A stretch of 64,000 nt of DNA from Microtetraspora sp. NBRC 13810. GTDB taxonomy: Bacteria; Actinomycetota; Actinomycetes; Streptosporangiales; Streptosporangiaceae. A program made the position numbers and the translations under genes. The DNA is taken from positions 109,028 through 173,027 of the forward strand of contig NZ_BSRQ01000008.1 in NCBI RefSeq assembly GCF_030268685.1. Direction: 5' to 3'. Positions 17,939-25,180 of this stretch are shown here, piece after piece; the first letter of the stretch is position 1, and every line of letters begins with the position of its first letter. The notes under the pieces were generated by a model. It had not been told where the DNA came from. It saw only the letters and a program-made list of their open reading frames with translations, and did no database searches.

Positions 17939-17981
17939 CGCAAGATTTCAGCCGTGTGACGAGACCGTCAAGACTCAGTTT

Positions 17982-17995
17982 GGTAAACGCTTGCC
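17982..17995. promoter_or_regulatory. Possible third, degenerate LacI-type site
   Basis: GGTAAACGCTTGCC lies midway in the divergent promoter region. It shares the CGCTTGC core of operator 1, but its left arm differs. Weak candidate. Confidence 0.35.
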
Positions 17996-18085
17996 CGGAA
18001 TGGATAGCGGGCGACTTAGCGGGATATTTCCCCCTAAAGTGGGGCGGAGGGGGTGTCCGTGGTCGGTCTCCATGATTGACATGGC

Positions 18086-18099
18086 TGCAACCGGTTGCA
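18086..18099. promoter_or_regulatory. LacI-type operator 2 (regulator side)
   Basis: TGCAACCGGTTGCA is a perfect 14-bp palindrome, 55 bp before the LacI gene start. The spacing to operator 1 (161 bp centre to centre) would permit looping and joint control of both divergent units. Confidence 0.8.
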
Positions 18100-18153
18100 T
18101 TATTGTGCAGGCGGAAAGCGCGTGGACGCGCGGCGGAGGGGGAGAGGGGCTCG

Positions 18154-19155
18154 GTGGCAGCGACGATCCGGGACGTGGCACGGGCATCCGGCGTGCACGT
18201 CTCCACGGTGTCCCGCACGTTCTCGGCGCCCCATCTGGTCAACACCGAGACCCGCAACCGGGTGCTGGCCGCCGCCGAGGACCTGGGCTACCGGCCCAAC
18301 CGGGCGGCCCGCGCGCTCACCACCGGCCGCACCCACAACCTCGGGCTGATCGTCGCCGACATCGCCAACCCGTTCTTCCCGCCGCTGATCAAGTCGGCCC
18401 AGGCACACGCCAGGGAGCGCGACTACCACGTCTTCGTCGCCGACACCGACGAGGACCCGCTGGTGGAGGAGGAGCTCATCCAGACCCTCACCAAGCAGGT
18501 GGACGGCGTGCTGCTGTGCAGCCCCCGGCTCAGCAACCGGGCGATCGAGCGGCTGGGCGCCGACGTGCCGTTCGTCGTGGTGAACCGGCGGGTCAAGGGC
18601 ATGAGCACCGTACTCATGGACGTCGGGCACGGCGCCCGTCTCGCCGTCGCCCACCTGGCCTCGCTGGGCCACCGCAGGATCGGCCTGGTCGCCGGGCCGA
18701 GCGGCTCGTGGACCAGCGGCGAGATGCGCGAGGCCGCCGCCGCGACCGCCCGCGAGGCCGGGCTCGACCTGTCCATCCTCGGGCCCAACCCGCCCACCGA
18801 GCAGGGCGGCCTGGCCGCCGCCGGCGACGTGGTCAAGGCGGGCGTGACCGGCGTGCTCGCCTACAACGACATGGTCGCGATCGGCCTCATCGAAGGGCTG
18901 TACGAGCGTGGCCTGCGGGTGCCGGGCGACGTCAGCGTGATAGGGGTGGACGACATAGTGCCCGGCCGGCTCAACCGGCCGAAGCTCACCACGGTCGCCA
19001 TGCCCACCTCGGCGGCCGGCCGTACGGCGGTCGATCTGCTGCTCCAGGCGGTCGGGGCGAAGGACGCCGCGACACCGGCGCTGACCACGCTGGAGACCAG
19101 CCTGGTGGTCAGGGAGTCGACCGCGCCACCACCATCGATCGAGAGGTCGTCGTGA
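18154..19155 (+). CDS. LacI family transcriptional repressor of the galacturonate operon
   Basis: 333 residues. The LacI helix-turn-helix (ATIRDVARASGVHVSTVSR) begins at residue 3, the hinge helix region ends at GYRPNRAARALTTGRT, and a periplasmic-binding-protein-like sugar-binding domain follows. GTG 18154 is set by GGGGGAGAGG upstream and by the HTH starting at once. It is divergent from the permease-to-pectate-lyase operon with operator palindromes between, so autoregulation and repression of that operon are likely. galM overlaps its stop by 4 nt. Confidence 0.92.
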   Translation: MAATIRDVARASGVHVSTVSRTFSAPHLVNTETRNRVLAAAEDLGYRPNRAARALTTGRTHNLGLIVADIANPFFPPLIKSAQAHARERDYHVFVADTDEDPLVEEELIQTLTKQVDGVLLCSPRLSNRAIERLGADVPFVVVNRRVKGMSTVLMDVGHGARLAVAHLASLGHRRIGLVAGPSGSWTSGEMREAAAATAREAGLDLSILGPNPPTEQGGLAAAGDVVKAGVTGVLAYNDMVAIGLIEGLYERGLRVPGDVSVIGVDDIVPGRLNRPKLTTVAMPTSAAGRTAVDLLLQAVGAKDAATPALTTLETSLVVRESTAPPPSIERSS

Positions 19156-20162
19156 AGGAAGAATTCGGCACCCTCCCGTCGGGCGAGCCCGTCGAGCGTC
19201 ACATCCTCGGCACCGGGGACGGGCTGCGGGTGAGCGTGCTCACCTACGGGGCGATCATCCAGTCGGTCGAGGCCCCCGACGCCGCGGGCGGCCGGGCCGA
19301 CGTGGCGCTCGGCTGCGCCACCCTGCCCGGCTACCTGGAACGCAGCCGCTACTTCGGCGCGCTCGTCGGCAGGTACGGCAACCGCATCGCCGGCGGCCGG
19401 TTCACCCTGGACGGCCGGACCTACGACCTGGCCCGCAACCAGGGGACCAACAGCCTGCACGGCGGCCTGCGCGGCTTCGACAAGCGCCTGTGGCGGGCCG
19501 AGGAGGCCGGCGACGGGCGGCTGCGGCTCGGCTACGTCAGCCCCGACGGCGAAGAGGGCTACCCGGGCACCCTGACCGTCTCCGTCACCTACACGGTCAC
19601 CGGGCACGAGCTGCGGATCGACTATCAGGCCCGCACCGACGCGCCCACCGTGATCAACCTCACCAACCACTCCTACTTCAACCTCGCGGGCGCCGGCTCC
19701 GGCGACGTGCTCGGCCACGTGGTCACCATCGACGCCGACGGCTATCTGCCGGTGGACGAGGACAAGATCCCGGCCGCGGTCGCGCCGGTGGCCGGCACGC
19801 CGTTCGACTTCACCCGGCCGCACCCGGTGGGCGAGCGGATCGGGCAGGACCATCCCCAGCTCGTGATCGGCGACGGCTATGACCACTGCTGGGCGCTCAA
19901 CCCCGGCGACGGCGTCAAGGCCAGGGTCGAGGACCCGCGCTCCGGCCGGATCATGGAACTGTTCACCACCGAGCCAGGCGTGCAGTTCTACACCGGCAAC
20001 TCCCTGGACCCGGGGGCGACGCCGTATGGCAGGCGCGCCGGGCTGTGCCTGGAGACGCAGCACTATCCCGACTCCCCGAACAAGCCGCACTTCCCCTCCA
20101 CCGTGCTCCGGCCCGGCGAGGAGTACCGCTCGACGACGGTCTACCGCTTCTCCACGGCGTGA
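19152..20162 (+). CDS. galM: Aldose 1-epimerase
   Basis: 336-residue mutarotase interconverting the anomers of aldohexoses. It shows GRYGNRIAGGRF, the NHSYFNLAG motif with the catalytic His, and ETQHYPDSPNKPHFPS with the catalytic Glu near the C-terminus. GTG 19152 overlaps the LacI stop codon (GTGA), indicating translational coupling. In this setting it may speed anomer exchange of galacturonate or galactose released from pectin. No signal peptide is visible, so it acts in the cytoplasm. Confidence 0.92.
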   Translation: MKEEFGTLPSGEPVERHILGTGDGLRVSVLTYGAIIQSVEAPDAAGGRADVALGCATLPGYLERSRYFGALVGRYGNRIAGGRFTLDGRTYDLARNQGTNSLHGGLRGFDKRLWRAEEAGDGRLRLGYVSPDGEEGYPGTLTVSVTYTVTGHELRIDYQARTDAPTVINLTNHSYFNLAGAGSGDVLGHVVTIDADGYLPVDEDKIPAAVAPVAGTPFDFTRPHPVGERIGQDHPQLVIGDGYDHCWALNPGDGVKARVEDPRSGRIMELFTTEPGVQFYTGNSLDPGATPYGRRAGLCLETQHYPDSPNKPHFPSTVLRPGEEYRSTTVYRFSTA

Positions 20163-20201
20163 CGCCCGCCGCTCGCCACGGCGTGACGCCCGCCGCGCGG
20201 G

Positions 20202-21554
20202 TCACCGGGCCCGGCTGGGCGCGGGAACCCGCAGCTCGGCGGTCATCGGCAGGCGGTCGGGGCGGACGGTGACGGTCGCGACCTCCTTGGGCGCGCGGGC
20301 CGGGTCGGGGCGCAGCCGCCAGCGGGAGCAGATCACCGCCATGGCGATGAGCATCTCGGCGCTGGCGAACGAGTCGCCGATGCACTTGTGCGCCCCCGAG
20401 CCGAACGGGATGTGCGCCCACTTCGGGGCGCCCCCGTCGATGCCGGGCAGCCAGCGGTCCGGGTCGAAACGCAGCGGGTCGGGGAACCAGCGCGGGTCGT
20501 GGTGCAGCATGTAGGGGCTGTAGATCACCTCGGCGCCCTTGGGCAGCGTGACGCCGCCGAGGGAGGTCTCGCGCAGCGTGCGGCGCATGATGAGCCACGA
20601 CGAGTGCAGCCGCAGCGACTCGGCGATGACCCGCGCGGTGTAGTCGAGCGAGGGCAGATGCTCCCAGGCGGGCGGCTTGTCGCCGAGCACCGCCTCCAGC
20701 TCCGCGTGCACCCGCTGCTCCACGTCGGGGCGGCGGCCCAGCTCCCACAGCGCCCAGGCCAGCTCGGCGCCGGTCGTCTCGGCGCCGGCGATGAAGAGGG
20801 TGAGCACCTGGTCGCGGAGCTGCTCGTCGGACAGCGGCCGACCGCCCTCGTCACGCGCGGCGAGCAGCATGGACATGACGTCGCCGTGGTCGACGCCGCC
20901 GCCGCGGTAGGCGTCGATGGTTTCGCCCACGGCCCGGGTGATCTCGGCGATGGCCCGGTCGTAGCGGCGGTTGCCGGGCGTGGGCAGCCGGCCCCAGACG
21001 GTGGGCAGGATCGTGCGCAGCAGCACGCCGTGCATCACGATCGGCATGCTGCGCTCGATCCGGGCGGCGGCCTGCTCGCCCACCTCGGACGCGAACAGCG
21101 TCTTGGCCACCACCCGCAGGGACAGGTCGTTCACCGCGCGGTCGACGGCGATCGTCTGGCCGGGACGCCAGGAGGCCGTCATCGTCTCCGCCGCCTCGCG
21201 CATGACCTCGGCGTAGGCGGTGAAGCGGGAGTGGTGGAAGGCGGGCTGCACCATCCGCCGCAGCCGCCGGTGGGTCTGGCCCGAGGTGGTCGCCAGGCCC
21301 TCGCCGATCAGCGACGTGAGCCGGTCGAAGAACCGGCCGCGCGCGTAGTCCCTGGCGTGGGTGACCAGGACCCGGTGCACCAGCTCCGGATGCGTGACGA
21401 CGTAGGCCGGGGTCGGGCCGAGCCTGACCTCCACGACGTCGCCGAGCGCCGCGAGCGAGGTGAAGAACTCGAGCCGCCTGCGGAGCAGCGGGATCGCGTG
21501 GCCGATGCCCGGCCAGCCGCCGGGAGCTTGCGGAACGCCGGGACGCGCGGACAT
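20202..21554 (-). CDS. Cytochrome P450
   Basis: 450-residue P450. I-helix AGAETTG with the acid-threonine type pair, ExxR in ESLR, and the heme loop FGSGAHKCIGD with the Cys391 thiolate ligand. There is no membrane anchor, as usual for bacterial enzymes. The substrate is unknown. It is convergent with galM, leaving about 40 bp, and divergent from the HTH gene at 21684. No ferredoxin gene is next to it. The upstream gap 21555-21683 contains CCAAGA (21627) and TCTTGG (21663) as distant inverted repeats, of unclear meaning. Confidence 0.93.
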   Translation of the reverse strand: MSARPGVPQAPGGWPGIGHAIPLLRRRLEFFTSLAALGDVVEVRLGPTPAYVVTHPELVHRVLVTHARDYARGRFFDRLTSLIGEGLATTSGQTHRRLRRMVQPAFHHSRFTAYAEVMREAAETMTASWRPGQTIAVDRAVNDLSLRVVAKTLFASEVGEQAAARIERSMPIVMHGVLLRTILPTVWGRLPTPGNRRYDRAIAEITRAVGETIDAYRGGGVDHGDVMSMLLAARDEGGRPLSDEQLRDQVLTLFIAGAETTGAELAWALWELGRRPDVEQRVHAELEAVLGDKPPAWEHLPSLDYTARVIAESLRLHSSWLIMRRTLRETSLGGVTLPKGAEVIYSPYMLHHDPRWFPDPLRFDPDRWLPGIDGGAPKWAHIPFGSGAHKCIGDSFASAEMLIAMAVICSRWRLRPDPARAPKEVATVTVRPDRLPMTAELRVPAPSRAR

Positions 21555-21683
21555 CGGGCGACTCCCGTGGTGTCGATGGGGCGGCTGGTGGCCCTGTGTG
21601 ACCAACCCGTAGCACCGATCCCGTGGCCAAGAGTATATCGTTGGTAACGGATCGTCATTGTTTCTTGGTTGGAGGAGGGGCCG

Positions 21684-22376
21684 ATGTCCGGCGAGGGCTA
21701 CCGCACGCTGCTCGAATGCCGCAGACGCAGCGGCATCCTGCGGGAGCAGGGGCTCAGTTTCGACCAGATAGCCGCCGTGTTCGCGCTGGACCACCCGGTC
21801 AGCCCGCTCCGGCTCTATCGCTTCGCGCACGGCCGCACGGCCGGCGACGTGGTCGACGCCTACAACGCGGCCGACATGGCCGCCCTGCGCAGGGCCAGGT
21901 TGTACGACTACGAGGCCTGGCCGGAGGCGGGCCGCCGGCCCCCGGCCAGGGCGGTCGGCGTCTTCGCCAGGATCTATCGCACCGCCGCGCGCAACCTCGT
22001 CTCCAGTGAGGTCTACGCCTCCTACCGGCCGCCCGACCGGGCGATCATCGACCGGGTGGACCACCGGCGCACCGATCCGCACCAGACCCTGACCGGCGAG
22101 CCGGGGGCCGCTCCGCGCCGGGGAGAGGAGATGTCCGCCGACCGCGCCTCGCAGGTGTGCGCCGACCTGCTGTCCGCGGTCGACGCCGTCGCCGCCGGCA
22201 TGCGGCACGGCGAGACGCTGCTGGAGCTGGCCCAGATGCTCGGCACCGCACCCGGCCGCGGGCAGCTCGCCCCCGGGCGGGACGGCAAGGAGGGCCGCGA
22301 CCTCGACCAGGTGTTGTGCGCGCTCGCCGCCATCCCCCCGGTGCCGCGCGGCGGCCGGCGGGAGTCGCGACGTTAG
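21684..22376 (+). CDS. Helix-turn-helix protein of actinomycete type
   Basis: 230 residues of unknown function. An N-terminal segment (LREQGLSFDQIAAVFAL, then LRLYRFAHGRTAGDVVDAYNA) resembles the XRE-like HTH found in many actinomycete regulators whose sequence includes an AHG(R/W)T core. The C-terminal half is rich in Asp, Ala and Arg and matches nothing I know. ATG 21684 follows GGAGGAGG. Divergent from the P450, so it could regulate it. Confidence 0.65.
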   Translation: MSGEGYRTLLECRRRSGILREQGLSFDQIAAVFALDHPVSPLRLYRFAHGRTAGDVVDAYNAADMAALRRARLYDYEAWPEAGRRPPARAVGVFARIYRTAARNLVSSEVYASYRPPDRAIIDRVDHRRTDPHQTLTGEPGAAPRRGEEMSADRASQVCADLLSAVDAVAAGMRHGETLLELAQMLGTAPGRGQLAPGRDGKEGRDLDQVLCALAAIPPVPRGGRRESRR

Positions 22377-22450
22377 CCCGTGAATCCCTGTCGTCCTTGA
22401 GGTCTCCTTCGGGCGCGCGTGGAGTGACGTCACCTGTCCGCTCCTGTATG

Positions 22451-22486
22451 TTCTATGTAGCAACGCTATGTCCTATGTAGCGAAAC
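22451..22486. promoter_or_regulatory. Repeated TATGTAG elements upstream of kduI'-kduD' remnant
   Basis: TTCTATGTAGCAA (22451-22463) and TCCTATGTAGCGAAAC (22471-22486) are direct repeats 20 bp apart, two helical turns, directly upstream of the remnant start at 22497. A third copy, TTCCATGTAGTGAAATATGG, precedes kdgK (24452-24471). The three sites flank the IclR gene and probably bind it. Confidence 0.55.
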
Positions 22487-22496
22487 AGGAGTTCGG

Positions 22497-22739
22497 ATGC
22501 AGGTACGGCACGCCACCGCGCCCGACCAGATTCCCGGGATGGACACCGAGAGCCTGAGGGAGTGCCTCTATGCCGGGCGCGGCGCGCGGGAGGTCGCCTT
22601 CGCCGGTGGCGCGTTCTACTTCGTCTCGCCGCCCGCGCACGCCACGCGCCCCACCGCCGCCGTCTTCCTCGCCTCCTCCGCCGCCGACTACGTCAACGGA
22701 CACGTGCTGGCGGTCGACGGCGGGTGGCTCGCTCGTTAG
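22497..22739 (+). pseudogene. Chimeric in-frame remnant of kduI and kduD
   Basis: An 80-codon open frame made of three recognisable pieces. Residues 1 to about 23 (MQVRHATAPDQI...MDTESLRE) match the N-terminus of KduI, 4-deoxy-5-hexosulose-uronate isomerase. Residues about 24-53 (LYAGRGAREVAFAGG...SPPAHATRPT) match an internal KduI segment that normally lies some 75 residues later. Residues 54-80 (AAVFLASSAADYVNGHVLAVDGGW) match the extreme C-terminus of KduD, a short-chain 2-dehydro-3-deoxy-gluconate dehydrogenase. All KduI zinc ligands and the KduD Rossmann and YxxxK parts are gone. The ACAGGAG ribosome-binding site and upstream elements remain, so a chimeric peptide may still be made. Confidence 0.8.
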
Positions 22740-22752
22740 TAGGCTCTTGAGC

Positions 22753-23505
22753 GTGGTGAGGGAAGGCAGTTCCATCGACAAGGCGCTGGCGGTGCTCGAG
22801 GCGATCGCCGAGCACCACCGCGTGACCGACATCGCCGCGGTGACCGGCGTCTCCAAGTCGACCGTGCACCGGATCCTGCAGTCGCTCGTCGAATGGGGCT
22901 TCGCGCGCAGCGACGGCGCCGGGGGGTATGAGCCGGGCCCGCGCATCCTGACCCTCGCCGGCCGGGTGATGACCCGCTTCGACCCGGCCCGCCAGGCCGC
23001 GAGCGCCCTGCGCGCGTTGCACGAGCGCACCGGCTACACGACGCACTTCGCCATCCGCAGCGGTGACGAGGCGGTCTACGTGGACAAGCTGGAGGGCCGC
23101 CGGCCGTACCAGATGCCCTCGCGGGTGGGGATGAGCCTGCGGTTGCACTGCACGGCGATCGGCAAGGCCATCCTCGCCCACCTGGCAGAGGACGAGGTGC
23201 GCGCCATCGCCGGGCGCACCGGGGTGCCCCGGCAGACCCCGGCCACGCTGGCCGCGGAGGACGACCTGATCGCCCATCTGGCCGGGGTCCGCTCGGCGGG
23301 CTACGCCATCGACGACGAGGAGAACGTTCCGGGCATCCTGTGCGTCGGCGCGCCGGTCTTCGACCACACCGGCCAGGTGCTGGGCGGCATCTCGATCTCG
23401 GCGCTCGCCATGGACCTGGACCGCTCCGGGCTGGAGGCGCTCGCCCCGGAGGTGGTCAAGGCCGCCCGCGAGGTGTCCCTCGCCCTCGGTGCCCCCGTCG
23501 GCTGA
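22753..23505 (+). CDS. IclR family regulator (KdgR-like)
   Basis: About 250 residues. Winged helix SSIDKALAVLEAIAE with VTDIAAVTGVSKSTVHRIL, then the effector domain (GMSLRLHCTAIGKAILAHL, DEENVPGILCVGAPVFD). It lies between the kduI'-kduD' remnant and kdgK, the usual place of KdgR-type repressors of the ketodeoxygluconate pathway. The start is GTG 22753 (or GTG 22756); the ribosome-binding site is weak. Shared TATGTAG elements before the remnant and kdgK are candidate targets. Confidence 0.88.
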   Translation: MVREGSSIDKALAVLEAIAEHHRVTDIAAVTGVSKSTVHRILQSLVEWGFARSDGAGGYEPGPRILTLAGRVMTRFDPARQAASALRALHERTGYTTHFAIRSGDEAVYVDKLEGRRPYQMPSRVGMSLRLHCTAIGKAILAHLAEDEVRAIAGRTGVPRQTPATLAAEDDLIAHLAGVRSAGYAIDDEENVPGILCVGAPVFDHTGQVLGGISISALAMDLDRSGLEALAPEVVKAAREVSLALGAPVG

Positions 23506-23523
23506 GCGGTGGCGCCGCGGCTC

Positions 23524-24438
23524 TCAGGCGATGAGCTGCTCGATCTCGGCCCTGTCGGCGACCCTGCCGGTGCCGCCCTGGCCGGCCAGGCTGACCGTGG
23601 CCGCGGCGGTGCCCGCGCGCACGGCCTCGGCCAGCGGCCGTCCCCGGGCCAGCCAGGCGGCCAGGGCGCCGGTCCAGTTGTCGCCCGCGCCGGTCTGGTC
23701 GACGATCAGCTCGGTCCGCATGGCCGGGATCGCCACCGGCTCGGCCTCGCCCTCGGCCAGCAGCACGCCGTGCTCGCCCATGGTCACGGCCACCGCCGCC
23801 GCGCCCAGGCGCAGGCAGGCGCGGGCCACCTCGCGCGGCTCGGTCTCCCCGAGCAGCGCGGAGCTGTCGCCGGGGCTGGAGATCTTGATCAGTGCGGCGT
23901 GCGGGGCGACCGCCGCCAGCGTCTCGCGCGCCTCCCGCGGGCCGGTGAGCCTGGCGCGGTAGTTGGGGTCGTAGACGACCCGCCCGGAGGCGGCCCGCGC
24001 GGCGTACGGCACGGCCTGCGCGCAGGTGGCGGAGATGGCCGCGGTGATGCCGCTGAGCACAACGACGCGGGCCTGCGCCAGCGGGGCGCGGTCCACGTCG
24101 GCGGGGGTCATCCTGGAGGCGGCGCTGCCGTACCGCATGTAGGAGAACGCCCGCTCGCCGGAGGGGTCGGCGCCGACCGCGTACGCCCCGGTGTGCCCTT
24201 CACCCCTGGCCATCCAGCCGGTCAGGACGCCGCGCTCGGCCGCGAAGGCGATGAGCCGCTCGCCGAACTCGTCATCGCCCACCCGGGTCACCAGGGCCAC
24301 CTGCGCCCCGGCGGCTGCGGCGGCCACGGAGGCGTTCATTGCGTCGCCGGAGAACGACAGGCGGAACTGCTCCGCGTCGTTCAGCGACCGGTCGGCGGAG
24401 AACTCCACGAGCGGCTCGCCCAGCACCACGACGTCCAC
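23524..24438 (-). CDS. kdgK: PfkB family sugar kinase, probable 2-keto-3-deoxygluconate kinase
   Basis: 304-residue ribokinase-fold kinase. The N-terminal GEPLVEF and FSGDAMNASVAAAAAG substrate region and the C-terminal DQTGAGDNWTGAL motif (catalytic Asp and anion hole) are typical of KDG kinases. It would phosphorylate 2-keto-3-deoxygluconate for cleavage by KDPG aldolase, which is not in this window. GTG 24438 follows AAGGAG. It is convergent with the IclR gene and divergent from the tautomerase gene, with a TATGTAG element in the gap. Its normal suppliers, KduI and KduD, are broken here. Confidence 0.85.
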   Translation of the reverse strand: MDVVVLGEPLVEFSADRSLNDAEQFRLSFSGDAMNASVAAAAAGAQVALVTRVGDDEFGERLIAFAAERGVLTGWMARGEGHTGAYAVGADPSGERAFSYMRYGSAASRMTPADVDRAPLAQARVVVLSGITAAISATCAQAVPYAARAASGRVVYDPNYRARLTGPREARETLAAVAPHAALIKISSPGDSSALLGETEPREVARACLRLGAAAVAVTMGEHGVLLAEGEAEPVAIPAMRTELIVDQTGAGDNWTGALAAWLARGRPLAEAVRAGTAAATVSLAGQGGTGRVADRAEIEQLIA

Positions 24439-24451
24439 GAATCACTCCTTG

Positions 24452-24471
24452 TTCCATGTAGTGAAATATGG
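24452..24471. promoter_or_regulatory. TATGTAG-type element before kdgK
   Basis: TTCCATGTAGTGAAATATGG, directly upstream of kdgK and of the divergent tautomerase gene. It matches the elements at 22451-22486 and is a candidate site for the adjacent IclR protein. Confidence 0.5.
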
Positions 24472-24506
24472 TGTTATGTCGTGCAACGATGCTAATGGAG
24501 GACATT

Positions 24507-24692
24507 ATGCCTAACATCACCGTTGAAATGCTCTCCGGCCGGACGATGGACCAGCGCAGGGATTTCGTGGCCGCGGTGACGGAGGCCGCCGTGGACATCC
24601 TCAAGGCCAGGCGGGAGTCCGTCCGGATCGTCTTCTGGGAGATCGAGAAGTCCGACGTCGCCAACGGGGGCACCCTGGAGTCGGACAAATAG
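24507..24692 (+). CDS. 4-oxalocrotonate tautomerase family protein
   Basis: 61 residues: MPNITVEMLSGRTMDQRR start with the catalytic N-terminal proline after Met removal, followed by the beta-alpha-beta tautomerase fold and an SVRIVFWEIEKSDVANGG C-terminal half. Length is normal for the 60-80 residue family. GGAGG lies 5 nt before ATG 24507, which rules out the longer frame from 24468. It shares a promoter gap with kdgK and might tautomerise an unsaturated uronate product, but this is a guess from position. Confidence 0.85.
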   Translation: MPNITVEMLSGRTMDQRRDFVAAVTEAAVDILKARRESVRIVFWEIEKSDVANGGTLESDK

Positions 24693-24712
24693 CACGGGGA
24701 AGCAAGCATTGG

Positions 24713-24990
24713 CGCGCCGCCCCCGCCTCCGGCGCCGACGCGGCGGTGGTCCGGGTCTCCGGCGCCATCAGCTGCTCCGGCATGATCGACATTGGCTCGA
24801 ACAAGACCATCCCGGCAACTCCGGCGCGACCATCACCGGCTGCGGCCTCAACGTGTCCCGCGCGTCCAACGTGATCATCCGCAACCTGACCTTCAGGGGC
24901 TGGAACGACGACGCGATCAACGTGCAGTACTCCATCCGGGTGTGGATCGACCACAACACCCTCAGTGACGGCTACGAAGGCGCCGTCACA
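24713..24990 (+). pseudogene. Pectate lyase (family 1) remnant, frameshifted and truncated
   Basis: Two frames together give a piece of a beta-helix pectate lyase. The first frame (about 24716-24811) reads AAVVRVSGAISCSGMIDIG then SNKTI. After a single-base shift near 24812 the second frame reads NSGATITGCGLNVSRASNVI, IRNLTFRGWNDDAINVQYS and RVWIDHNTLSDGYEGAV. The signal peptide and the whole C-terminal half with the catalytic Arg are missing. It lies directly after the tautomerase gene, which suggests it was once part of the same pectin locus. It differs from the intact lyase at 8.4-9.7 kb, so it is not a recent copy of it. Confidence 0.8.
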
Positions 24991-25044
24991 GCCTGGACAC
25001 GCCCAGCTCGGTCAGGTCCGTCGTGACCGGCGGCGCGGGTGTGG

Positions 25045-25075
25045 GGAGGATCAGCCCCTGACCGGCGGATCCTCC
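25045..25075. terminator. Hairpin upstream of ftsK
   Basis: Perfect 8-bp inverted repeat GGAGGATC (25045-25052) and GATCCTCC (25068-25075) with a 15-nt loop, after the pectate lyase remnant and 106 bp before ftsK. Possibly the old terminator of the pectin locus. Confidence 0.5.
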
Positions 25076-25180
25076 GGCCGGCCTCTCACGTGGGGGTCGG
25101 CCGTTCGCTTTCGGCCCGGGATGTCCGCTCTTCGGCGTGTCACGTACCCCGCGGAGCGCCTCCCCCGTACCTTGGCCATC

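Noticed and set aside
22497..22739. Treating the 80-codon frame as an ordinary small hypothetical protein or a whole short-chain dehydrogenase
   Set aside because: The three segments match non-adjacent parts of two different proteins, and all catalytic parts are missing.
24964..24988. 8-bp inverted repeat GTGACGGC/GCCGTCAC as a terminator
   Set aside because: It lies inside the decayed lyase coding sequence and has no T-run; the hairpin at 25045-25075 is the better candidate.
24709..25026. A 105-codon frame as an intact small gene
   Set aside because: Its first 35 codons are nonsense-like Arg-rich sequence while the neighbouring frame encodes lyase sequence; better explained as a frameshifted pectate lyase remnant.
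22377..25180. Mobile element or genomic island
   Set aside because: No transposase, integrase, flanking repeats or shift in GC content was visible; local deletions explain the remnants.
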